Shown piece by piece: positions 8,730 to 16,024 of a stretch of DNA of 64,000 nt (the stretch's first letter is position 1; each line of letters begins with the position of its first letter). Origin of the DNA: Bog-756 sp052143895 (GTDB lineage Bacteria; Actinomycetota; Acidimicrobiia; Acidimicrobiales; RAAP-2); assembly GCA_052143895.1 (NCBI GenBank), contig JBKQRT010000001.1, forward strand, positions 4,407 through 68,406, read 5' to 3'. The position numbers and the translations under genes were made by a program. Below the pieces are notes generated by a model. That model searched no databases, was not told where the DNA came from, and was given only the letters and a program-made list of their open reading frames with translations.

Positions 8730-9419
8730 TCAGGCGACCCCGGCGTCGGCCTGCGGCTCGGCCGAGCGCAGCAGCGCCTCCAGCAGCAGGGAACCGTCCG
8801 CCGAGCCCAGCAACGGGTCTGACGCCCGTTCGGGATGAGGCATGAGACCGACGACGTTGTGGTGCTCATTGCACACGCCGGCGATGTCGTCGAGGGAGCC
8901 ATTCGGGTTGTCGACGTAGCGCAGCACGATGCGGTCCTCGTCCCGGAGGACGGCCAACGTGCGGTCGTCACACGTGTAATTGCCCTCGAAGTGATTGATC
9001 GGAATTCGGAGCTGCGTCCCGATGGGGACGCCGGCGGTGAGCACCGAGTCCGACGTCTCGACCCGCACGGTTACCGTGGTGCAGAGGAACCGGAGGCCGC
9101 GGTTCTTCTGGAGGGCACCGGGCAGCAGCCCGGCTTCCGTCAGCACCTGGAACCCGTTGCAGATGCCCACCACCGGTCCCCCGTCGGCGGCGAACCTCCC
9201 CACCGCCTCCATGACCGGGGAGAACCGGGCGATGGCGCCGGGCCGCAGGTAGTCGCCGTGGGCGAACCCCCCGGGCAGGATGAGGGCGTCGTAGCCGCCG
9301 ACCGAGGTGTCGCCGTGCCATACCAGGTCGGCTGAGCCGCCCAGACGGCGCACGGCCTGCACGGCGTCGTGCTCGCAGTTGGTCCCCGGGAAGAGCACCA
9401 CGCCGACCCGGGTCGCCAT
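8730..9419 (-). CDS. purQ: phosphoribosylformylglycinamidine synthase glutaminase subunit PurQ
   Basis: 229 residues, class I glutamine amidotransferase that supplies ammonia to PurL. Seen: FPGTNCEHD at the N terminus, LPGGFAHGDYLRPG, the nucleophile elbow GICNGFQ (Cys), INHFEGNY and the catalytic dyad region MPHPERA (His-x-Glu). The ATG shares one base with the purS stop (TGATG at 9417-9421), so PurS and PurQ are translated together. It is the last gene of the purA-to-purQ chain and converges on the unknown 143-aa gene. Confidence 0.95.
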   Translation of the reverse strand: MATRVGVVLFPGTNCEHDAVQAVRRLGGSADLVWHGDTSVGGYDALILPGGFAHGDYLRPGAIARFSPVMEAVGRFAADGGPVVGICNGFQVLTEAGLLPGALQKNRGLRFLCTTVTVRVETSDSVLTAGVPIGTQLRIPINHFEGNYTCDDRTLAVLRDEDRIVLRYVDNPNGSLDDIAGVCNEHHNVVGLMPHPERASDPLLGSADGSLLLEALLRSAEPQADAGVA

Positions 9420-9709
9420 CAGACCACCGTCTCCGATGCGCCGGCCGGTACCACGGTCACCGACGACTCCTCGATGACCGGATTGGCCAGCAGCCGGTCA
9501 GCCACCACGGTGGCCTGGGCCAGCGCGTCGTCGCGGTCGGCGGCGGTGATGTCGAAGCGGAACGACTTGCCCGCCCGCACCCCGCTCACCCCGGTCAGCC
9601 CGAGGGCGGGCAGAGCTCGCTCGATGGTCGCACCCTGCGGGTCGGCGATCCCGTCCCGCAGGCGGACCTCCACTTGCACCGAGAAGCGTGCTGTCGGAGC
9701 CACGGTCAC
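9419..9709 (-). CDS. purS: phosphoribosylformylglycinamidine synthase subunit PurS
   Basis: 96 residues, slightly longer than the usual 80-90. PurS is the small dimeric subunit that lets PurL and PurQ assemble. Seen: FSVQVEVRLRDGIADPQG at the N terminus, GVSGVRAGKSFRFDI in the middle and LLANPVIEES near the end, all typical. The GTG at 9709 overlaps the purC stop (GTGA, 9706-9709). The frame runs further upstream but only as a reading across purC, without PurS-like sequence. Confidence 0.93.
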   Translation of the reverse strand: MTVAPTARFSVQVEVRLRDGIADPQGATIERALPALGLTGVSGVRAGKSFRFDITAADRDDALAQATVVADRLLANPVIEESSVTVVPAGASETVV

Positions 9710-10611
9710 GCACCGTACCAGTCGGCCAGCGAACGACCGCAGATCCGTTCGTAGGCGGCCGTGTACCGGGTGGACGTGGCGGTCACGATCTCGGCGGGCA
9801 GCGGTGGGGGCGGCGGCTGCTTGTCCCACGGCTGCCCCTCGAGCCAGTCGCGCAGCGGCTGCTTGTCGAACGAGGGCGGGTTGGTCCCCGGTGCGCAGTC
9901 GTCGGCCGACCAGAAGCGGGAGGAGTCCGGCGTCAGCACCTCGTCGCAGATCGAGAGCACCCGGTCGACGTAGCCGAGCTCGAACTTGGTGTCGCAGATG
10001 ACGATGCCCTGCTCCTCGGCCCGGGCCGCGGCCCGGGAGTAGGCGGCCAGGCACAGTGCGGCGGCGGCCTCGGCGGCCTCCCGGCCCACCAGGTCGACGG
10101 CCTCGGCCATCCCGATGTTGAGGTCGTGACCCTCGGTGGCCTTGGTCGACGGTGTGAAGATCGGCTCGGGCAGCCGGTCGGCATGGCGGAGCCCGGCGGG
10201 CATGGCCATGCCGTGGACCGTCCCCTCGCGCTCATACTCCTTGTAGGCCGATCCGGCCAGGTAGCCGCGGACGATGCACTCGATGTCGAGCATCTCGGCC
10301 CGGTGCACGAGCATCGAACGGCCGGCGAGATAGCCGAGCCCGCCGGGCAGGGCGGCGGCGCCTTCGGGGAAGTCGGCGGTGTCGGCGGTGATCAGGTGGT
10401 TTGGCGCCAGGTCCGAGAGCTGCTCGAGCCAGTACGCGGTCATGGCCGTGAGCACCCGGCCCTTGTCGGGGATGGGCTCGGCCATGATCACGTCGAAGGC
10501 GGAGATGCGGTCGGAGGCCACCATCAGCAGCCGACCGCCGCCGGCGTCGTAGAGCTCTCGGACCTTGCCGGACTGGATCAGCGGGAGCGGTGCGGTGGAC
10601 CGTGCGGTCAT
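9706..10611 (-). CDS. purC: phosphoribosylaminoimidazole-succinocarboxamide (SAICAR) synthase
   Basis: 301 residues. Joins CAIR and aspartate with ATP. Seen: SGKVRELYD near the N terminus, ASDRISAFDVIM, PDKGRVLTAMTAYWL, the signature pair IVRGYLAGSAYKEY and FTPSTKATEGHDLNI, and ICDTKFELGY. This is the longer, eukaryote-like form common in Actinobacteria, with a C-terminal extension. The ATG at 10611 overlaps the purB stop (ATGA). Confidence 0.95.
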   Translation of the reverse strand: MTARSTAPLPLIQSGKVRELYDAGGGRLLMVASDRISAFDVIMAEPIPDKGRVLTAMTAYWLEQLSDLAPNHLITADTADFPEGAAALPGGLGYLAGRSMLVHRAEMLDIECIVRGYLAGSAYKEYEREGTVHGMAMPAGLRHADRLPEPIFTPSTKATEGHDLNIGMAEAVDLVGREAAEAAAALCLAAYSRAAARAEEQGIVICDTKFELGYVDRVLSICDEVLTPDSSRFWSADDCAPGTNPPSFDKQPLRDWLEGQPWDKQPPPPPLPAEIVTATSTRYTAAYERICGRSLADWYGA

Positions 10612-11918
10612 GGGTCGAGCTCCTCCAGGGCGTCGGTGAACCGGTGGACGTGACGCAGCGTACGAGTCAGGTCGAAGGCGTCGTCCAGGGCCTCGGCCGA
10701 CAGGGTGACCTCCGGGTCCTCGTCGAGGACCTGCCGAAAGGACCGGCCCCCGCTCCAGGCCGCCCGGGCGTCCCGCTGCACGATGCGGTAGGCGGCGTCC
10801 CGGCTGAGCCCGCTGCTGACCAGGGCGAGGAGGACCGACTGGCTGAACACGAGTCCGTGGCTGCCCTCGGTCAGCGTGGCCAGCGCCCGCTCCGGGTGGA
10901 GCACCAGCCCCTCGACCAGCCCGGTGGCCTTCTGGAGCATGTAGAGGGTGAGGAGGCTGGCGTCGGGAAGGACTACCCGTTCCACCGAGCTGTGGGAGAT
11001 GTCCCGCTCGTGCCAGAGGGCCACGTCCTCGAGGCCGGCCGACAGGTAGCCCCGGAGCACCCGGGCCAGGCCGCACAACCGCTCCGACAGGATCGGGTTG
11101 CGCTTGTGGGGCATCGCCGAGCTACCCTTCTGGCCCGGCTTGAACGGCTCCTCGGCCTCGCCGAGCTCGCTGCGGGCCAGGTGCCGGACCTCGGTGGCGA
11201 TGAGCTCGACGGTGGCACCCACCGACGCGCAGGCCCACAGGTACTCGGCATGCCGGTCGCGGGCCACCACCTGGGTGGCCGGGGTCGGGGTCAGGCCCAG
11301 CGCACGGCAGACGTGTTGCTCCACCCGCGGATCGATGTTGGAGTAGGTGCCGACCGCCCCGGACAGCTTGCCCACCGCCACACGGTGCCGGGCGGCGCGC
11401 AGTCGCTGCACGTCGCGGTCGGCCTGCAGGGCCCAGAGAGCGAACTTGGCACCGAAGGTTGTCGGCTCGGCGTGCATCCCGTGGGTGCGTCCGGTCACCG
11501 GCACGTCGATGCACTCGACGGCCCGGGCCCGGAGGGCGGCGACCAGACCGGTGGCGGCGGGGATGAGCAGGTCTGAGGCCCTGGTGAGGGTGGCGCAGAG
11601 GGCGGTGTCCACCACGTCGGAGGAGGTGAGCCCGTAGTGGATCCACGAGCCCTCGGGCTCGCCGATGGCCGCCTGCACCACGTCGACGAAGGCGGCCACA
11701 TCGTGGTCGGTGATCCGCTCGCGCTCCGAGACCGCCTCGACGAGGGCGGCGTCGACCACCGGGGCGCGCTCCCGGCAGGCGGTGGCGGCCGCGGCGGGGA
11801 CGTCGCCCACCTCGACCCACCCCTCGGTGGCCAGCAGCTCGACTTCGAGCCACATGGCGAACCGGGCCTCGTCGGAGAAGAGGGCGGCCATCTCCTTCGG
11901 CGCGTAGCGAGGGATCAC
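10608..11918 (-). CDS. purB: adenylosuccinate lyase
   Basis: 436 residues. Cleaves both SAICAR and adenylosuccinate, so it serves two steps of purine synthesis. The fumarase/aspartase superfamily signature SSAMPHKRNP is present in the middle of the protein, with GLTSSDVVDTA and TGRTHGMHAEP upstream in the expected order. The GTG at 11918 (V-IPRYAPKEMA) overlaps the purD stop (GTGA). The start agrees with the usual N terminus of the family (IPRYxxxEM). Confidence 0.95.
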   Translation of the reverse strand: MIPRYAPKEMAALFSDEARFAMWLEVELLATEGWVEVGDVPAAAATACRERAPVVDAALVEAVSERERITDHDVAAFVDVVQAAIGEPEGSWIHYGLTSSDVVDTALCATLTRASDLLIPAATGLVAALRARAVECIDVPVTGRTHGMHAEPTTFGAKFALWALQADRDVQRLRAARHRVAVGKLSGAVGTYSNIDPRVEQHVCRALGLTPTPATQVVARDRHAEYLWACASVGATVELIATEVRHLARSELGEAEEPFKPGQKGSSAMPHKRNPILSERLCGLARVLRGYLSAGLEDVALWHERDISHSSVERVVLPDASLLTLYMLQKATGLVEGLVLHPERALATLTEGSHGLVFSQSVLLALVSSGLSRDAAYRIVQRDARAAWSGGRSFRQVLDEDPEVTLSAEALDDAFDLTRTLRHVHRFTDALEELDP

Positions 11919-13267
11919 CGGTCGGCCCGTTCCCGTTCGGGGACCGGGGCCGCGGGCGATGCGCCCGGAGCGACGGCGGGCGATGCGCCGGACGCGACCA
12001 GGGCGATGTCGGTCCGCAGCTGCCGTCCCGGCCACGAGATGGCCGCGGCGCCGCGGTAGGCACGCTCCCGTGCTTCGGCGAGGGTCTCACCGAGCCCCGT
12101 CACCCCGAGGACCCGGCCTCCGGCGGTGACCACGGTGCCGGGCCGGCTGCCGGTGGCGGTCCCGGCGTGGAGCACGGAGACCCCGTCGATCCGCTCGGCA
12201 TCGGCGAGTCCGGCGATGACGTCGCCGGTGCGCGGCGCCTCGGGGTAGCCCTCCGAGGCCAGCACCACGCACACCGCGGCCTGGTCGGTGAAGCGGGGCC
12301 GGGTGGTGAGGGCGCCGGCAGCCACCTCGGCCAGCAATCCGGTGAGGTCGCCACGCAGCCGGGGCAGGACCACCTGTGCCTCGGGGTCGCCGAAGCGCAC
12401 GTTGAACTCGAGGACCTTGGCACCGTCGGGGGTGAGCATGAGACCGGCGTAGAGCACGCCGCGGTAGTCGATGCCGCGGGTCCGCAGGGCGGCCACCAGT
12501 GGCGCCACGGCCTCGTCGACCAGGCGGTCGACCTGGTCCTCGTCGAGGAAGGGCACCGGCGAGTACGCCCCCATGCCCCCGGTGTTCGGTCCGTCGTCGC
12601 CATCGGCCAACCGCTTGAAGTCCTGGGCGGGTGCGAGCGGGGCCAGGCGCACGCCGTCGCACAGCACCAGCAGCGAGCACTCGGTGCCGACCAGCCCCTC
12701 CTCCACCACCACCCGGCGGCCGGCGTCGCCGAAGGCGTCGCCGGAGAGCTTGGCGTCGATGTCGGCGTCGGCCTCGGCCAGCGAGTCGGTGACCAGGACG
12801 CCCTTGCCGGCGGCCCGGCCGTCGGTCTTCACGACCCACGGTCCGGGCAGCGAGCGGAGGAACGCCTTGGCCGCGGTCGGATCGGCGAATGCCCCGAAGC
12901 GGGCGGTGGGGACGCCGGCCTCCGCCAGCACCTCCTTCATGAACGCCTTGGATCCCTCGAGCCGAGCACCGTCCGCCCCCGGTCCGAAGACCAGGCGGCC
13001 GGCGGCCCGCAGACGGTCGGCGAGGCCGTCGACCAACGGGGCCTCCGGTCCGATGACGAAGAGGTCGGCGTCGATCTCCTCCGCCCGTGTGGCCACGCTG
13101 GTGATGGTGTGACCCTCGGCGGTGACCCCGGTGATGCCCGGGTTGCCCGGGGTCACGACGACCTCGGCCGTCCGACCCAGGACGACGGCGAGGGCGTGCT
13201 CCCGCCCGCCGGAACCGACGACGCACACGGTCCGCAGGTCCGGGCCCTCGGAGGAGGTCCCGCTCAT
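11915..13267 (-). CDS. purD: phosphoribosylamine-glycine ligase (GAR synthetase)
   Basis: 450 residues, ATP-grasp ligase joining phosphoribosylamine and glycine. Seen: VVGSGGREHAL near the N terminus, VTPGNPGI, GPEAPLVDGLAD, the grasp segment VVKTDGRAAGKGV, the phosphate/substrate loop DGPNTGGMGAYSP and LEFNVRFGDPEAQ. The C-terminal 20 residues contain a short Ala/Pro/Ser direct repeat (GASPA appears twice) and are unlikely to be structured. The ATG at 13267 overlaps the purA stop (ATGA). Confidence 0.95.
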   Translation of the reverse strand: MSGTSSEGPDLRTVCVVGSGGREHALAVVLGRTAEVVVTPGNPGITGVTAEGHTITSVATRAEEIDADLFVIGPEAPLVDGLADRLRAAGRLVFGPGADGARLEGSKAFMKEVLAEAGVPTARFGAFADPTAAKAFLRSLPGPWVVKTDGRAAGKGVLVTDSLAEADADIDAKLSGDAFGDAGRRVVVEEGLVGTECSLLVLCDGVRLAPLAPAQDFKRLADGDDGPNTGGMGAYSPVPFLDEDQVDRLVDEAVAPLVAALRTRGIDYRGVLYAGLMLTPDGAKVLEFNVRFGDPEAQVVLPRLRGDLTGLLAEVAAGALTTRPRFTDQAAVCVVLASEGYPEAPRTGDVIAGLADAERIDGVSVLHAGTATGSRPGTVVTAGGRVLGVTGLGETLAEARERAYRGAAAISWPGRQLRTDIALVASGASPAVAPGASPAAPVPERERADR

Positions 13268-14544
13268 GCGGCGAAGCGTACGAACTGGTCGCGGCCGGGC
13301 CCCACCCCGACCAGCCGGACCGGCGTGCCGATCTGGTCGGCCAGGAAGTGCACGTAGTCGCGGGCCGCCTGGGGAAGGTCGCCGATCTCGGTCGCACCGG
13401 AGAGGTCCGTCTTCCACCCGGGCAGCTCCTCGTAGATCGGGGTGACCTGGTGAAAGATCGACTGGTGGTAGGGCGGGTGGGTGAAGCGCTGGCCGTCGGC
13501 CTCGTAGGCCACGCACACCTTGACCGTGTCGAAGGTGTCGAGCACGTCGAGCTTGGTCAGCGCCACCTCGGACAGCGAGTTGAGCCGCACCGCCTGACGC
13601 ATCATGACCGCGTCGAACCACCCGGGCCGGCGGCGCCGGCCGGTGTTGACCCCGTACTCGTGGCCCCGGTCGACCAGTGTGTCGCCGATCTCGTCGGTGA
13701 GCTCGGTCGGGAACGGCCCGCTCCCCACCCGGGTCACGTACGCCTTGGCGATCCCGATGACCTCGTCGATGTAGCGCGGGCCGACGCCGGCCCCGGTGCA
13801 GGCCCCACCGGCCACCGGGTTGGACGACGTCACGAACGGATAGGTGCCGTGGTCGAGGTCGAGGAAGGTGGCCTGGGCCCCTTCGAGCAGCACATGGGCA
13901 CCGCGTTCGAGTGCGTCGTGGACCAGGCCCACCGTGTCGGCCACCATGGGAGCGACCCGGGGGGCGAGCTGGTCGAGGTAGGCGGCGCAGATCTCGTCGG
14001 CCGACAAGGGCAGGCGGTTGTACACCTTGGCCAGGACGGCATTCTTCTCCTTCAGCACCACGTCGAGCTTCTGCCGGAAGATCTTGGGGTCGAGGAGGTC
14101 CTGCACCCGGAGTCCGACCCGCGACGACTTGTCGGCGTAGGCCGGCCCGATCCCGCGCTTGGTGGTGCCCAACTTGTTCTTGCCGAGGTAGCGCTCGGCC
14201 AGCTGGTCGAGCTCGTGGTGGTACGGCATGATCAGATGGGCGTTGCCGCTGACCAACAGCCGCGAGGTGTCGATGCCCTTGCCCTCCAGCACGTCCACCT
14301 CGGCCAGGAGCACGGTGGGATCAACCACCACGCCGTTGCCGATGACCGGGGTGATGTGGTCGTACAGGATGCCGCTCGGCACCAGCTGCAGGGCGAAGGT
14401 CTCGCCGTCCACCACGATGGTGTGCCCGGCGTTGTGGCCGCCCTGGTAGCGGACCACCAGCTCCATCTCCTTGGCCAGGAGGTCGGTGAGCTTGCCCTTG
14501 CCCTCATCACCCCACTGGGTCCCGACCACGACGGTTGCCGGCAC
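13264..14544 (-). CDS. purA: adenylosuccinate synthetase
   Basis: 426 residues. Converts IMP, aspartate and GTP to adenylosuccinate, the first step to AMP. Seen: the P-loop-like GTQWGDEGKGK at residues 8-18, the IMP-contacting GGHNAGHT, GTTKRGIGPAYADK, LLEGAQATFLD and VTSSNP. The start is a GTG at 14544 with a GGAGGAG ribosome site about 6 nt upstream. It heads the six-gene chain purA-purD-purB-purC-purS-purQ, each pair overlapping by one or four bases, so all six are probably made from one message. Confidence 0.96.
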   Translation of the reverse strand: MPATVVVGTQWGDEGKGKLTDLLAKEMELVVRYQGGHNAGHTIVVDGETFALQLVPSGILYDHITPVIGNGVVVDPTVLLAEVDVLEGKGIDTSRLLVSGNAHLIMPYHHELDQLAERYLGKNKLGTTKRGIGPAYADKSSRVGLRVQDLLDPKIFRQKLDVVLKEKNAVLAKVYNRLPLSADEICAAYLDQLAPRVAPMVADTVGLVHDALERGAHVLLEGAQATFLDLDHGTYPFVTSSNPVAGGACTGAGVGPRYIDEVIGIAKAYVTRVGSGPFPTELTDEIGDTLVDRGHEYGVNTGRRRRPGWFDAVMMRQAVRLNSLSEVALTKLDVLDTFDTVKVCVAYEADGQRFTHPPYHQSIFHQVTPIYEELPGWKTDLSGATEIGDLPQAARDYVHFLADQIGTPVRLVGVGPGRDQFVRFAA

Positions 14545-14581
14545 GCGTCACTCCTCCGTTGCGAAAAGCGGATTACGCACC

Positions 14582-14587
14582 AGTGTA
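14582..14587 (-). promoter_or_regulatory. putative -10 box (TACACT) for the purA operon
   Basis: On the minus strand TACACT lies 37 nt upstream of the purA GTG, leaving room for a short leader with the GGAGGAG ribosome site. No -35 match is visible at the expected distance. Confidence 0.35.
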
Positions 14588-14638
14588 GCCCGCACCGTCC
14601 CTGGCCCGCCGTGCCTCGCCGCGGTGTCGACCGCCTGT

Positions 14639-14779
14639 TCACTCGGCGGTCGTGCGCTCGCGCCGCAGGATCTGGGCCAGCGCCTCGGGGACGATGAGGA
14701 GGCCCATGGTGGCGAGGATCCCGAACAGCGCGGTGAGCGCGTAGAGCACGCCGGTCTGGTGGCTGCGGCCGCGCACCAC
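14639..14779 (-). CDS. possible small membrane protein or gene remnant
   Basis: A 46-residue reading frame (GTG start, TGA stop) with one clear hydrophobic helix (ALTALFGILATMGLLIV) and a basic, charged tail (LRRERTTAE). The frame stays open upstream but that part is Arg/Ala-rich without character. No ribosome site is visible. It could be a genuine short membrane protein or the C-terminal leftover of a lost transporter. The remaining gap, 14780-14990, shows nothing I can identify. Confidence 0.25.
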   Translation of the reverse strand: MVRGRSHQTGVLYALTALFGILATMGLLIVPEALAQILRRERTTAE

Positions 14780-14990
14780 CTCGGCGGCACCGGCCAGCCC
14801 GTCCCTGCGTGGATCGTGATCACGCGCCCTGGCTGCACGGCCACATGATTGTCCCGGCGCCGCACGACGTGCACTCCGGCTGTCGCGCCCGGCGGCGCCG
14901 CGGGATGGCCGGCGGACCCGGCGCCGCCCCCTACGGTCGCTGGCCGCGGCTCACCGCCCCATGGCGGTCAGCGCCCCCTCGCTGGTCCGG

Positions 14991-15884
14991 TCAAAGCCCC
15001 TTCGAGGACAGGGCCGACTCGACGAAGGTGGCCAGTTCGGACTCGCCCGTCGGGTTCGGGTGGACGGAGATCCCGCCGCCGCTGGCGATGATCGGGTTCA
15101 CCCACCGGACACTGGAGGACTTGCAGGCGTCGTGACCGATCGATCCGGTGAAGGTGTTGACGAAGGTGGCCCCGTTCGCCGCCGCCTCGGACTGGAGCAT
15201 CGAGTTGAGGTCCTTCTCGATGCCGTTGAGGTAGGTGGTGTCGCCCGTGGTGAGGGGCATGGTCGGGTAGCAGTTCCCCTTCTGGGGCAGGATGTCCGGG
15301 TAGCCCACGACGAACACCTGGGCCTGCGGGGCGCTGGCGTGGATGCCCTGGAGGACGCCACCGATGGTGGAGGCGTCCCCGCTCACGTCGTCGGCGAAGG
15401 TGTTGCCGTAGAGGTCCTTGCAGGGCGAGCCGATGTTGAGGAAGTCGGCGATGTCGGCGACCCCGCAGTCGACCAGGGCACCGAGGAAGAGGTCGTTGTC
15501 GTTGCCGCCGATGCCGACGGTCACGATGTTGGTCGAGCCGGACAACGCGTCGAACTGGGGACCCACGCCCGGGTACTGCGACGTGGTCATGTCGCCCGAT
15601 GTGGCCCCCGAGCAGCTGACGTCCTGGAGGTTCCATCCATTCGCCTGGGCGATGAGGTGCGGGTAGTTGAGGGTCGTCTGCAGGCAAAGCGGCGAGATCG
15701 TCGGTGAGAACGGGAGGATGCCCGCGCCGGCGGTGTAGGAGTCGCCCAGCGCGACATAGTAGCGCGACGAGGCCGATGCCGGGGCCGCCGAGGCGGCCAC
15801 CACCGCCACCACCGCCACCGCCACCATGGCGGCGAGCGCCCGCCGGATCCCGCGCCTGCCGTCCCTGCCGATCCGTGGTGCCAT
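14991..15884 (-). CDS. secreted SGNH/GDSL-family esterase or lipase
   Basis: 297 residues. A basic N terminus followed by an Ala/Val-rich helix (about 16-38, ending ASAAPASA) is a Sec signal peptide. The mature part begins YYVALGDSYTAG, with the catalytic Ser at about residue 49, then block III GIGGNDND and the catalytic His in SVHPNPTGE (about 275). This order and spacing match the SEST-like branch (Streptomyces scabies esterase), which usually has disulphides; six or more cysteines are present. The substrate is unknown, most likely an exported esterase. The ATG at 15884 was chosen for the signal peptide immediately after it. Confidence 0.85.
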   Translation of the reverse strand: MAPRIGRDGRRGIRRALAAMVAVAVVAVVAASAAPASASSRYYVALGDSYTAGAGILPFSPTISPLCLQTTLNYPHLIAQANGWNLQDVSCSGATSGDMTTSQYPGVGPQFDALSGSTNIVTVGIGGNDNDLFLGALVDCGVADIADFLNIGSPCKDLYGNTFADDVSGDASTIGGVLQGIHASAPQAQVFVVGYPDILPQKGNCYPTMPLTTGDTTYLNGIEKDLNSMLQSEAAANGATFVNTFTGSIGHDACKSSSVRWVNPIIASGGGISVHPNPTGESELATFVESALSSKGL

Positions 15885-15987
15885 CGATGGTTCCCCCGTT
15901 CCCGACCGGTCGTCACCGCCGCTCTGGCCAACCGACTGCGGAGCCCCCACCACTGCAGTCGTGACGCACCGGCTCGTGGATCTAACC

Positions 15988-16005
15988 ACTCCGACCGTGC
16001 GGAGT
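15988..16005. terminator. small hairpin between clpB and the esterase gene
   Basis: ACTCCG and CGGAGT form a 6-bp perfect stem around a 6-nt loop, 20 nt after the clpB stop. It lacks a U-tract, as is common for actinobacterial terminators. It could equally be a regulatory palindrome upstream of the esterase. Confidence 0.3.
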
Positions 16006-16024
16006 CAACGATCGCGAGGGACGG

